NCBI GenBank assembly: GCA_029553475.1
Contig: JAKPKV010000131.1
Location: 55,224-119,223, forward strand
Origin: Armatimonadota bacterium
GTDB taxonomy: Bacteria; Armatimonadota; Hebobacteria; CAIYQO01
Length of the DNA: 64,000 nucleotides
Direction: 5' to 3'
Shown here piece by piece: positions 52,144-60,795 of the stretch. The number at the start of each line of letters is the position of its first letter. Position 1 is the stretch's first letter. The notes below the pieces were generated by a model that saw only the letters and a program-made list of their open reading frames with translations, was not told the origin of the DNA and ran no database searches. The position numbers and the translations under genes were made by a program.

Positions 52144-52349
52144 CTTCCGAAAATCGTAAGTTTCCGGAAATCAGCGGGCGACAACCGTGCCGTCGGGCGC
52201 CCCTCCGGGCTTGCGTGGGGTACTTTTTGTCCTCTAGGGCTGTCGTCTGGGGGCGGTACCGGGGGTATTGGGGGGCAACGGCTCACGATGCTTGACAAAA
52301 AGATCCCTGGCGTGTACACTAACTTCCGAGTACTTACGATTCCCGGAAG
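52144..52349. promoter_or_regulatory. Pair of inverted palindromic sites flanking a promoter
   Basis: A 26-bp site at 52144-52169 and a 27-bp site at 52323-52349 are inverted copies sharing 21 of 26 bases (CTTCCG…AATCGTAAGT…CGGAA), and each is itself an imperfect palindrome. The right copy covers the expected transcription start of the promoter at 52292-52320. They may be operators for one repressor, or the termini of a small non-coding element. Confidence 0.45.
52292..52320 (+). promoter_or_regulatory. Consensus sigma-70 promoter
   Basis: TTGACA (52292-52297), 17-bp spacer, TACACT (52315-52320). The next plus-strand gene starts at 52775, so the transcript would have a leader of about 450 nt crossing repeat family C and B copies. 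A nearer box (TATACT at 52751-52756) may serve that gene instead. No small gene is convincing between 52321 and 52774. Confidence 0.55.
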
Positions 52350-52487
52350 CCGCGGCGCGGGCGCGACCGCCGTGGGCGGTCGGCTTCTGCGCACGGCACC
52401 GATTCCGCAATCCGCACGGCACGCCGTCCCCAGTGCTTCAGCATTTCCCTCCTCCCGGCTTTTGCTCACGGCAACGTATCCTATACG

Positions 52488-52695
52488 CAAACGGCACTCC
52501 GCTCCGCTGCGTGCCTGACGACGAACGTGGTGTGGGGCGGGCGATCCCGATGCGATGCGCGGGAGGCCGCGCGGTCGTCCCCCCTCTCCATGATACTCTT
52601 TGCCACCTTCCTCCCGCGTTGCCCGGCACTCGGGGAGTCCACGCCGATGGACTGCATGGCGCCAGCCCCGGAGGTGAATCCGGGGGACGGCAGCC
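52488..52695. repeat. Repeat family C and family B copies
   Basis: 52488-52540 carries GGCACTCCGCTCCGCTGCG and TGCCTGACGACGAACG (family C, also at 54300-54560 and 62060-62360). 52590-52695 is a divergent family B copy with GCCAGCCCCGGAGG and TGAATCCGGGGGACGGCAG. Confidence 0.5.
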
Positions 52696-52774
52696 GTCCC
52701 CCGCCCGCGTCCCCCTGCCGCCCCCTCTTCCCATCCCCGCTCCCTTCCGCTATACTCCATCCGGGAGGGACGCC

Positions 52775-54220
52775 ATGATGGAATTCCCGGTGCGCTATCG
52801 CGGGGCGCTGGCCGCGGACACACATCGCTCCCCCGCCCGCGTCGCGGTCACGGACGCGGCGGTCTGCCTCACCTGCCGGCAATCGCCGCTCAGCGCCCAC
52901 CTGTATGCCTGGGGGCTGCTCCTCATCACCACCTTTGCCTTTGTCATCGTTCCGCTGGCATTCTTCTTCGGCTGGGCCGGCGGGCGCGCGCCGATTCCCG
53001 GCTGGGTCGGCCTCATCTACCCCTGGCTTTTGCTGGGCAGTGTCCTCGCGCTCGCCGTCGCCTGCCTGCCGCTCCGCCGCCGCCGGGTCATCCTGCCGCG
53101 CGCGGAGATCACCGGCTGCGCCGCCCACGCCCGCGAGGTGCTCCTCCAGACCGCCGATGCCCAGCTCGTCGTCACCGCCCGCGCCACCGCCGACGCGCGA
53201 ACGCTGGCGGCGGCGGTGACGGAAGGCGCCGCCTGCGATCTCCCGGTGCAGTGGGGCCGCGAATCGCTGCTGGATACTTCCGGTTTCAACCACCTGGCGC
53301 CCGTCACGCTCAACGTGGATGGGGCACTGACCCTGACCGGGCGGGCGCAGCCGAATCCCGCGCACGCGTTGATCGCCGTGGTCTTCCTGTTCGCCTGGCT
53401 CTTTGTGCCCATGCCCATCCTCTCCGCCTTCAGATCGCCCCTGCCGGCATGGGCGATCTGGGTCTTCCTCGCCGGCTGCCTGGGGGGCATGATGGGCATC
53501 GGGTTACTCTGCGCGAAAACGAAACCCCTCACGCGCATCTTCGCACTATCCGATCTCCGCGAGCTCGCCGCCCTCCACCACTTCGTCACCTTCCTCATCC
53601 CCGATGAGAAACTCGGCGAGCGGCGCTGCACCTTCGTCCTCCCCACGCCGGACGACGCGGCGACGCTGGCCTGCCGCCTGCGCGGCGAGAGCGAGGAGCC
53701 GTTTTTCGCGATGGCCAAACTCGCCGCGAACAGCAAAAACAACGCGGATATCCGCTACTGGCTCCATCCCGCCACCGCCGACGGCCCGGCCCGGCCCGGC
53801 CGCGTCTACCTCGACAAAGCCCGCGTCACCTTCACGGGCCGCGCCGGGCTGGCGCACCCCTGGTCCTGGCGCCTCGCCGCCGCCCTCGCGCTGCTGGCTT
53901 CCTTCGCCTTCGCGCCCGTCCTCGGTCGGCTGGCCGCCCCACTCCAGCTTGGCGGCCGCGAGCTCGTCATCATCACCTGGGTGCCAGCGTGCATGCTCGC
54001 CCTCCTCACCGTCTACCTCCCTGCCTCCGGCCTGCTCGCCCGCATCTTCGCCGGCCGCGTCACCCTCCCGCGCGCCCGCCTCACCCGCCCCAACCGCCTC
54101 GGGCGCGAAGTCTCCCTCTGGATCGCCACCCCCAATCCCCAGCACCTCACCCTCCTCTTCCCCACCGACGAAGACGCCGCCGCCTTCGCCACCGCGCTGG
54201 CGCCCGCGGTCCATCCGTAG
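52775..54220 (+). CDS. Membrane protein with duplicated architecture, function unknown
   Basis: 481 aa from the ATG at 52775 (GGGAGGGA, 4-nt spacing). Two halves look alike. Each has a short soluble start, a transmembrane pair (LLLITTFAFVIVPLAFFFGW and LIYPWLLLGSVLALAVACLP; LIAVVFLFAWLFVPMPILSA and WVFLAGCLGGMMGIGLLCAK; then LAAALALLASFAFAPVLGRL and ELVIITWVPACMLALLTVYL). A cytoplasmic beta-rich part follows (VILPRAEITGCAAHAREVLL; VTLPRARLTRPNRLGREVSL). The recurring R-V-x-L-P-R-A motif after each transmembrane pair suggests duplication. No family recognised. Confidence 0.65.
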   Translation: MMEFPVRYRGALAADTHRSPARVAVTDAAVCLTCRQSPLSAHLYAWGLLLITTFAFVIVPLAFFFGWAGGRAPIPGWVGLIYPWLLLGSVLALAVACLPLRRRRVILPRAEITGCAAHAREVLLQTADAQLVVTARATADARTLAAAVTEGAACDLPVQWGRESLLDTSGFNHLAPVTLNVDGALTLTGRAQPNPAHALIAVVFLFAWLFVPMPILSAFRSPLPAWAIWVFLAGCLGGMMGIGLLCAKTKPLTRIFALSDLRELAALHHFVTFLIPDEKLGERRCTFVLPTPDDAATLACRLRGESEEPFFAMAKLAANSKNNADIRYWLHPATADGPARPGRVYLDKARVTFTGRAGLAHPWSWRLAAALALLASFAFAPVLGRLAAPLQLGGRELVIITWVPACMLALLTVYLPASGLLARIFAGRVTLPRARLTRPNRLGREVSLWIATPNPQHLTLLFPTDEDAAAFATALAPAVHP

Positions 54221-54605
54221 CGCATGCTGTCCCGTGACCTTACATAACGGCATGTCAGCAATAAATCGCCCCCCGTGCGTTAGGGATAGTCGTTCGTCGT
54301 AGCGCTACAGCCTCTCAGCACCGGTCCCCCGTAGCTTGAACGAAGGGGGAAGGCGCGTTCGACTCTGCCCCCGGCACCACCAAACCCCGTTCGTCGTCAG
54401 GCACGCAGCGGCGCGGCTTGTCCCCCGTAGCTTGAGCGAAGGGGGGAGTGCCGTTCTGATTTGCTGACGGTAGCATATCCGCACCAGGGGGACAGTCCCG
54501 GTGAACGGCCTGTGGATCATCTGGTGACGACGTGCAGGGGGACAGTCCCCATGGTGACGGCACGCCGTTCCGATGGCATCGGGATCGTCCGCCCATGTAT
54601 CCGCA
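54221..54605. repeat. Repeat family C cluster
   Basis: Contains two CCCCCGTAGCTTGA-[A/G]-CGAAGGGGG units (about 54327-54350 and 54421-54445), TTCGTCGTCAGGCACGCAG and two GGGGGACAGTCCC units (about 54487 and 54538). Related blocks lie at 52488-52540 and 62060-62360. No gene is visible. Confidence 0.55.
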
Positions 54606-55697
54606 TCAGTACGCCGCATGCGCTCGGTAGATCTCCATCGCGAAGCGGTAGTCGTCGAAGCGGACGTTGGGGGAGACGGAGTGGTCGGTGTGCCAGAAGT
54701 AGGCGGCGCCGAGGGATTGCAGCGCGTCCATTTTGCCGGCGATTTCCGCTTCGATGGCGGGGCGGTCGCCGCTTTCCAGGGTGCGCACGTCAATGTTGCC
54801 CATGAAGGCGAGGCGGTCGCCGTACTGCCGCGCCAGCGACACCACGTCCACCCCCGCTTTCGCCTCCATCGGCTGCAGGCAGTCAATGCCCGCCTCGATA
54901 AAAAGCGGCACGCCTTCGGTGATGCCGCCGCAGGAGTGGAGGATGACGGGCATGCCGCGGTCGTGGAAGTAGTCGAAGAGCGCCGCGTGGTAGGGCATGA
55001 TGAGCGCGCGGTACATCTCCGGCGAGCAGAACAGCCCTTTGTTGTAGCCCAGGTCCTCGTAGATGAAGGCGCCGTCCGGCTGGCCGGCGTGCGCGAAGAG
55101 GTAATCCAGGTGGCGGATGAAAAAGGCCTGATAGGTGGCGCAGAAGTCGTGAATCCACTCCGGCTCCAGCGCCAGGCTCATCAGCATCACCTCGTCGCCC
55201 AGCGCCGCGCGCAGCAGCTCGAAGACGTGCAGACTGCCGAAGAAGCAGAAGACGCCTTGCGCCCGCGCGCGCGCGATATTCGCCTTCGTCGTCGCCACGT
55301 CTACCCGGCCGGGGTCGAACTGGAGCAGCGGCGGCTTGTAGATCGTCTCCCAGCGCTCAGGGGTGACGCAGTCGAAATCCACGTGCTCCGGCGTGCCCGA
55401 TTTATGCTTCCACAGCCGCATCACCGCGCCGTTGCCCCCGCGGATGAGCTGCCACTCGTCCGATTCCTCCACCACCTCGCGCAGGCCGCGCAGGGGCGTG
55501 GTGTCTATCCACCCCCCGCCGAAGCGCAGGTCGTAGCCAAAATAGTCCTCCGGCGCGGTGTCCGCCGGAAAGCCCTCCTTCAGCCAGTAATCGCGAATCG
55601 TCTCCGGCCAAAAATGGTCGAAAAGGCCCATGCGGTCGGGCAGCTCGCGGCGGAGCAGCATATGGGTGCGGTCGCGGGAGGACAGGGTGGCGGGCAT
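54606..55697 (-). CDS. URO-D-like TIM-barrel protein 4
   Basis: 363 aa; AAGGAG precedes the ATG at 55697. URO-D marks: SSRDRTHMLLRRELPDRMGL, GQPDGAFIYEDLGYNKGLFC, SPEMYRALIMPYHAALFDYF, MPVILHSCGGITEGVPLFIE, DCLQPMEAKAGVDVVSLARQ and YGDRLAFMGNIDVRTLESGD. H-S-C-G-G is the metal- or substrate-site motif of the corrinoid methyltransferase-like branch. Closest in style to the protein at 2857. Substrate unknown. It lies 150 bp downstream of LarC on the minus strand. Confidence 0.85.
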   Translation of the reverse strand: MPATLSSRDRTHMLLRRELPDRMGLFDHFWPETIRDYWLKEGFPADTAPEDYFGYDLRFGGGWIDTTPLRGLREVVEESDEWQLIRGGNGAVMRLWKHKSGTPEHVDFDCVTPERWETIYKPPLLQFDPGRVDVATTKANIARARAQGVFCFFGSLHVFELLRAALGDEVMLMSLALEPEWIHDFCATYQAFFIRHLDYLFAHAGQPDGAFIYEDLGYNKGLFCSPEMYRALIMPYHAALFDYFHDRGMPVILHSCGGITEGVPLFIEAGIDCLQPMEAKAGVDVVSLARQYGDRLAFMGNIDVRTLESGDRPAIEAEIAGKMDALQSLGAAYFWHTDHSVSPNVRFDDYRFAMEIYRAHAAY

Positions 55698-55850
55698 GGA
55701 CTTCTCCTTTGCACTGACACTCCATTTTCGCGTTCCTGGAGGCGTTACCTGCCGGGACGCGAAAAGCCTTCACCGCGCTGGATGAAGGAGGGGACGGGCG
55801 GACAGGATGTCCGCGCTCCGGAGGGTGATGCGGATATACCCGGATACCGG

Positions 55851-57050
55851 TTACATCGCTTGTCGCGCCGCCGCGTACACCGCCCGCAGGGGTACGCCGC
55901 GCTCCTCCGCCAGGCGCTTGCAGTCTTCGTATTCGGGTTCGGCGCGCTCCGCGCCGGCCCAGCGGCTGATTTTCACGCGGACGGGGCCGTAGGGGGTATC
56001 TACGGTGCGGAGGTCGCGGGGGAGACACGTCCGGGCGTAGGGCTGGCGGCGGACGCCGAGGGTGGTGGTCTCGCGGAAGAGGAGATCGGTGCAGGCGGCC
56101 TCGTCGGCGGGGGCGCAGAGCACGCGCACCAGCACGCCGGGGCGGTTTTTCTTCATCTGGATGGCGCTGTAAAAGACGTCCAGCGCGCCGGCGGCGAAGA
56201 GGCGCTCCATCAGGTAGCCCAGCACTTCGCCGGGGGTGTCGTCGAGGTTGGTTTCCAGGCCGACGATGTCTTCCGGCGCGTCACTGCGGAGTGCAACTCC
56301 GCGGTCCCGGTCGGCCTCGCCGAGGAAGAGGCGCAGCACGTTCGGCCGGGGCAGGTCTTTCGTGCCGGCGCCGTAGCCGACGCGGTCCGCCGTCATGCCG
56401 GGCAGCGGACCAAAACGCTCGGCCAGCGTGGTGATGATGGCGGCGCCAGTGGGGGTGACGAGCTCCGCTTCCACGTCCGCCTCGACGAGGGGCACGCCGC
56501 GCACCAGCAGCGCGGTGGCGGGCGCGGGGATGGGGAAGCAGCCGTGGGCGCAGGTGACGAACCCCCGCCCCAGCGGCAGCGGCGAGGCGATCACCCGCTC
56601 GATGCCCAGCGCGTCAATGCCGATGGCGGCGCCGACGATATCCACGATGGCGTCCACCGCCCCCACCTCGTGAAAATGCACCTGGTCGGGGGTGGTGCCG
56701 TGCACCTCCGCCTCCGCCTCGCCCAGCCGGGTGAAGATGGCGGACGCCAGCGCTTTCGCGCGGTCCGAGATGTCGCCCTGTGCGATGAGGTGGAGGATGT
56801 CCGCCAGGCCGCGATGGGGGGAGTGGTGCTGGCCGTGCCCGTGGCCATGCACATCTTCCGCATGCACCTCCACGTGCGTGGCGGCGATGCCGCGCTTCGT
56901 GACGGGGGTGACCCGCAACTGCCACCCGTCCAGCGGCAGCGTGCGCAGGCCGGCCTCCAGCGTCGCGCGGGAGAGGCCGCAGGCGAGCAGCGCCCCCAGC
57001 GCCATATTGCCGCTGATGCCGGAGAAACAATCGAAATAGGCGATACGCAT
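55851..57050 (-). CDS. larC: LarC nickel-insertion protein
   Basis: 399 aa as a single uninterrupted frame. LarC loads nickel into the pincer cofactor (nickel-pincer nucleotide) used by lactate racemase and related epimerases. Visible marks are the N-terminal RIAYFDCFSGISGNMALGAL, a His-rich metal loop (EDVHGHGHGQHHSPHRG), QVHFHEVGAVDAIVDIVGA, LVTPTGAAIITTLAERFG, VGLETNLDDTPGEVLGYLME and YEDCKRLAEERGVPLRAVY. No larA, larB or larE is in the window. In some lactobacilli the gene needs a programmed frameshift; here it does not. GAGG precedes the ATG. Confidence 0.92.
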   Translation of the reverse strand: MRIAYFDCFSGISGNMALGALLACGLSRATLEAGLRTLPLDGWQLRVTPVTKRGIAATHVEVHAEDVHGHGHGQHHSPHRGLADILHLIAQGDISDRAKALASAIFTRLGEAEAEVHGTTPDQVHFHEVGAVDAIVDIVGAAIGIDALGIERVIASPLPLGRGFVTCAHGCFPIPAPATALLVRGVPLVEADVEAELVTPTGAAIITTLAERFGPLPGMTADRVGYGAGTKDLPRPNVLRLFLGEADRDRGVALRSDAPEDIVGLETNLDDTPGEVLGYLMERLFAAGALDVFYSAIQMKKNRPGVLVRVLCAPADEAACTDLLFRETTTLGVRRQPYARTCLPRDLRTVDTPYGPVRVKISRWAGAERAEPEYEDCKRLAEERGVPLRAVYAAARQAM

Positions 57051-57465
57051 GGGTGGCCTCGTTTATTTCGTACTCGTGCTCATACTCGTAATTCGTACTT
57101 GCAGCCGGTCGTCACACCATTGTTTGCTTTTCGTATCATGTCGGGAATGTCCCGTCATGGCATTCCCGACGGTGCGTGGTTGACTCCTCTACCAAGCTAT
57201 ATAGTCCGATCACCTCTGCACTATGCGTCACCCAGGGAATGCCACGGAGGGCGTTCCCTACCAGAGGTCGGTTCGCCGATCATGATACAGCCTGACGACC
57301 CACTATCTCTAACCTTTAGCTTCCCTGAACACGAAGGATAATGCGGTGACAGCCAGCCTTTTTCCGGCCCTCCGCTGCGCTCCGTGGCCGAAAAAAGGAG
57401 GCAGTCACCGCATTACTGAGCAACAACAACATGGAGCAGTCATATCCGCTTATCGGTCTCGCAAA
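57051..57465. other. Spacer with hairpins between larC and sulfatase
   Basis: No gene. A family D-like GTCGTCAC stretch lies near 57105 and another at 57290-57310. A 10-bp hairpin (GTCGGGAATG/CATTCCCGAC) is at 57140-57170. A longer stem at 57339-57415 (outer arms GTCACCGCATTA, inner CCTTTTT/AAAAAGG and GGCC/GGCC) directly follows the sulfatase stop on the minus strand and is a plausible terminator. Confidence 0.5.
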
Positions 57466-58881
57466 TTAGGCGGTGCAGCCCACGCCAGAGATGATGCCCG
57501 GATACTCCCTCGGCTCTATCAGCCGCGCGCCGTCGGTGAAGCCCTCCGGGCGGTCGTGCAGCCAGTCAATGAGCCGGCGGCGCCAGTGGGCGGTCGCGTC
57601 CGGCTGGGCGGCGGCCAGGTCGCGGCACTCGCCGGGGTCGGTCTCCAGGTCGAAGAGCTGCTCCGCGCCGGTGAAGGGGCGCCAGATATATTTCCAGCGA
57701 CCGTCGGTGAGGGAGTGGAAGGCCTGTTCCTTACTGTAGCAGGGCGCGTGCTCGCCGGGCAGCACGTCGCGCACGCGGTCGCGCTCGCCGCGCAGCAGCG
57801 GCAGCAGGCTGCGGCCGTCCAACCCGTCGGGGATGGACGCGCCAGCGGCGTCGAGCAGCGTCGGCATCACGTCTTCCAGGCAGACGGGCGCCGTGGAGGT
57901 CATGCCCGTGTTGATGCCAAAACCGCTGGAGCCGCGGATGAGCAGCGGGATGCGCGCCGAGCCTTCGTACGGCTCGCACTTGCGGAAGTAGTAGTGATCG
58001 CCCAGCATCTCGCCGTGATCGCTGGTGAAGACGACGAGCCATTCGCGGCCTTCGCGGCCGCAGAGGCCGATGAACTCCTGCATGAACCAGTAGAGCTGAT
58101 CGTCAACGTGGTTGATGAGGCCGTAGTACCCCGCGCGGGCGGCGCGCAGCGCCTCGCCCCGCAGGTTCACGCGCGCGGAGTCCACCAGGTGATGCGCCGG
58201 CGGCGTCGCCCACTCGCCGAGATACGGGTCGGGCAGCGGGACGCGCAGGTAGCGGTCCAGGTAAAACGCCGGCGGCACCAGCGGCGGGTGCGGCGCGTAG
58301 AAGGACAGCGTGAGGAAGAGCGGGCAGCTGGCGTCGCGCGCGTGGCGCAGGAAACGTTTGCCCTCTTCGACGATCCACGCGGTGGGGTGCAGGTGGTCGG
58401 CCAGCGGCCAGGGGCGGGCGGTCCAGCCGTTGAAGGAGAGGCCCGCGCCGCGCACGCCGCCGCTGCCGGGGGCCTGCTCCGCCAGCCAGTCGGCGTAGAC
58501 ATCCTGCGGCACGTAGGAGGAGCCGTGGGTCATGTGGTCGTAGCCGTAGCGTTGATACGGCGGCTCCTGGTGCATGGTGCGCCCCACCAGTTCCGTCTGG
58601 TAACCGGCGTCGTGCAGCGCCTGCGGCAGGGTGGGGGCGGTGGTGATGGGGTGGCCGACGAAGCCGCCCAGCCCGTTGGTGGCGGGGTATTGCCCGGTGA
58701 GCAGCGCCCGCCGCGCGGGGATGCAGGACGGGCAGGTGGCATACGCCCGCTGAAAATGCGCCCCCTCGAGGCCCAGGGCATCAATATTCGGCGTCAGCAC
58801 GGCGGGATGGCCTGCCAGCGACAGGCTGTCCCCGCGGTGCTGGTCGGTCATGATGAGCAGCAGGTTCGGTCGCGCGGGCAT
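57466..58881 (-). CDS. Sulfatase (type I, formylglycine-dependent)
   Basis: 471 aa from the ATG at 58881 (GGGAGGGA upstream; the open frame extends further without support). Hydrolyses sulfate esters of a glycan or other substrate. The maturation motif C-x-P-x-R is present in CPSCIPARRALLTGQ, with Cys53 the residue converted to formylglycine. Metal ligands are in LLLIMTDQHRGD (Asp13) and VVFTSDHGEMLGDHYYFRKC. GRTMHQEPP and a typical C-terminal DPGECRDLA are also seen. No signal peptide is visible, so it may act in the cytoplasm on imported fragments. A maturation enzyme is not in the window. Confidence 0.92.
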   Translation of the reverse strand: MPARPNLLLIMTDQHRGDSLSLAGHPAVLTPNIDALGLEGAHFQRAYATCPSCIPARRALLTGQYPATNGLGGFVGHPITTAPTLPQALHDAGYQTELVGRTMHQEPPYQRYGYDHMTHGSSYVPQDVYADWLAEQAPGSGGVRGAGLSFNGWTARPWPLADHLHPTAWIVEEGKRFLRHARDASCPLFLTLSFYAPHPPLVPPAFYLDRYLRVPLPDPYLGEWATPPAHHLVDSARVNLRGEALRAARAGYYGLINHVDDQLYWFMQEFIGLCGREGREWLVVFTSDHGEMLGDHYYFRKCEPYEGSARIPLLIRGSSGFGINTGMTSTAPVCLEDVMPTLLDAAGASIPDGLDGRSLLPLLRGERDRVRDVLPGEHAPCYSKEQAFHSLTDGRWKYIWRPFTGAEQLFDLETDPGECRDLAAAQPDATAHWRRRLIDWLHDRPEGFTDGARLIEPREYPGIISGVGCTA

Positions 58882-59124
58882 GCATCGTCCCTCCCGGTAT
58901 TCCTTTTCAATCCGACGGGATGATTTCCTGCTCCCTGTCGGCGTCTCGTCCGCCGGCATGATGGTGGCATGATACCGGTCAGGCGCCTGTATACCGGGTG
59001 GTTATCCCACAACCTCTCGCGTGTTTCTCTTCCGCCGCGTGCGGGAACCGTGTGAGCGGGGGCGCCCCCGCGCTCCGCCCGCCCGTTCCCCCGCGCGGCG
59101 CATGCTGCGAATGGAAGGTGTCTC

Positions 59125-59937
59125 ATGCGCGTGCTCTGGCCCTGTCTGCTGCTGGTATTCGGGTTGGCGCTGTCGGCCCGGGCGGGATTTTTTCCCGACG
59201 TGCCGGACGGTACGCGACTCAGCCGCGACGTGACCGACGCCGCGTACCATCAGTTGATGGAGGGGTATCCCGACGGCGCGTTCCGGGCGGAGTGGCCGCT
59301 CACCCGCGCCGGCGCGGTGATGGTGTACGCGCGCCTGCTCAGCGTGGCGCTGGAGGGCTTCATGGTGCTGCCCGCCGAACCGGTGGCGCTGCCCGCCTAC
59401 GCCGACGTGCCGGACGCCCACTGGATGCGCGCCGCCGCCGCCTATCTGGCGGAGCGCGGCATGTTGCCGCCGTCCGGCACGCGCTTTGAACCGGCGCGGC
59501 CGGTGGCGCGCGGCGAATTTCTGCGCGGGCTGTACCGGCTGATGCATGAGGGCGCGCTCGATGACGCCGCCATCGCCTGGCTGGATGAGCGCTGCCTGCT
59601 GCCGGCGGGGTGGGGGGAGGCGCTGAACGCGCCCATCACCCGCGGCGAGGCGGCGCGCGTGCTGGTCACCGTGCTCTTCTACCTGACGCAGCACGCGGTG
59701 ACCGCGGGCACGATCACCAGCGTCGGCGCGGAAGCGGACGGCCTGCGCTGGGTGGAGCTGGACACCCGCATCGGCCCCTGCCGGCTGGCGGCGCCGGTGC
59801 GCGGCGTCATCATCGAGGGCGCGGACGACTTGCGCGAAGGTCAGACCATCCGCACCATCAGCGACGCGGTGAGCGGCGGTGGGGAGAAGTATTACCGGGT
59901 GCGCAAGGTGACGGTGCTGCCGGATGAAGCCGGCTAA
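59125..59937 (+). CDS. Small secreted protein with S-layer-homology motifs
   Basis: 270 aa, GGAAGG before the ATG. Signal peptide VLWPCLLLVFGLALSARAG. Three SLH-like units: FFPDVPDGTRLSRDVTDAAY with GYPDGAFRAEWPLTRAGAVM; YADVPDAHWMRAAAAYLAER with FEPARPVARGEFLRGLYRLM; and LPAGWGEALNAPITRGEAAR. A C-terminal beta domain follows (WVELDTRIGPCRLAAPVRGV). SLH modules bind wall polymers, so it likely sits on the cell envelope. Its 3' end overlaps that of tyrA by a few bases (convergent). Confidence 0.75.
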   Translation: MRVLWPCLLLVFGLALSARAGFFPDVPDGTRLSRDVTDAAYHQLMEGYPDGAFRAEWPLTRAGAVMVYARLLSVALEGFMVLPAEPVALPAYADVPDAHWMRAAAAYLAERGMLPPSGTRFEPARPVARGEFLRGLYRLMHEGALDDAAIAWLDERCLLPAGWGEALNAPITRGEAARVLVTVLFYLTQHAVTAGTITSVGAEADGLRWVELDTRIGPCRLAAPVRGVIIEGADDLREGQTIRTISDAVSGGGEKYYRVRKVTVLPDEAG

Positions 59938-60794
59938 TTCAGCCGTTCCCGCCGTTCACGCGCGGTGGTGAAGAGCGCTTCCAGGTGGGCGGCGTCGCGG
60001 GCGCGCAGCGCGTCGCGCCAGGCGCCCAGCTCGTGCAGCAGCGCGTCCAACGCGGCGAGGATATAGTCGCGGTTGGCCAGGCAGATATCGCGCCACATGG
60101 CCGGGCTGCTGGCGGCGATGCGCGTGGTATCCCTGAAGCCGCCGGCGATGAACGGCGGCAGCGCCTCCGCCCGACGATGCCCCAGCACCACGTTCGCCAG
60201 CGCCGCCGCCACCACGTGCGGCAGGTGGCTGCTCAGCGCCACCAGCTCGTCGTGAAAGCCCGCTTCGATGGGCAGCGGAATGGCGCCCAGCGTCTGGATG
60301 AGCTCGATGAGGCGTTCCGCCGCGGCGTCCGCGCCCGGCGGCACGCAGATGGCCCACGTCGCCCCCTCATACAGCCCCAGCCGCGCGTGCGACAGCCCCT
60401 TGCGGTCGGAGCCGGCCATCGGATGCCCGCCGACGAAATGCACCCCCGCCGGCAGCGCGGTGGCGGCGTTCATAATCACGCGCTTCGTGCTGCCCACGTC
60501 GGTGACGATCGCGCCCGGCTCCAGGTAGGGCGCCATCTCCAGCAGTTGCGCCACGATGGTCTGCACCGGCGTGCAGAGCACGACGCCATCCGCCCCGCGC
60601 ACGGCAGCGAGCGCGCGCGACAGGTGGGTGAAGACGGGGGCGCCATCCATGCGCAGCGCCGACGCTTCCCGCAGCGTCTCCTCGCGCCGGGCGATGCCGG
60701 TGATGGTCATCTCCGGAAAACGCTTCCGCAGGTCCAGCGCCAGGCTGCCGCCCAGCAGGCCCAGTCCGATAATGGCGGTGTGATGAAATGGCAT
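59934..60794 (-). CDS. tyrA: Prephenate dehydrogenase
   Basis: 286 aa. NAD(P)-dependent oxidative decarboxylation of prephenate for tyrosine. The Rossmann loop is TAIIGLGLLGGSLALDLRKR, then VTDVGSTKRVIMNAA, GVHFVGGHPMAGSDRKGLSH (catalytic His and substrate site), DELVALSSHLPHVVAAALAN and FRDTTRIAASSPAMWRDICL. No fused ACT or chorismate mutase domain. It starts 1 bp after the purD stop and is co-transcribed with it. Confidence 0.92.
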   Translation of the reverse strand: MPFHHTAIIGLGLLGGSLALDLRKRFPEMTITGIARREETLREASALRMDGAPVFTHLSRALAAVRGADGVVLCTPVQTIVAQLLEMAPYLEPGAIVTDVGSTKRVIMNAATALPAGVHFVGGHPMAGSDRKGLSHARLGLYEGATWAICVPPGADAAAERLIELIQTLGAIPLPIEAGFHDELVALSSHLPHVVAAALANVVLGHRRAEALPPFIAGGFRDTTRIAASSPAMWRDICLANRDYILAALDALLHELGAWRDALRARDAAHLEALFTTARERRERLN

Positions 60795-60795
60795 C

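Noticed and set aside
52268..52774. Upstream extension of the membrane-protein frame at 52775
   Set aside because: Covers repeat families C and B and a promoter; Arg/Pro-rich with no hydrophobic or domain features. GGGAGGGA marks 52775 as the start.
54573..57341. 922-codon plus-strand open frame across URO-D-like and LarC genes
   Set aside because: Antisense shadow; both minus-strand genes have full-length family matches.
57346..58923. Plus-strand open frame opposite the sulfatase gene
   Set aside because: Antisense; the sulfatase has the C-x-P-x-R motif, metal ligands and a ribosome site.
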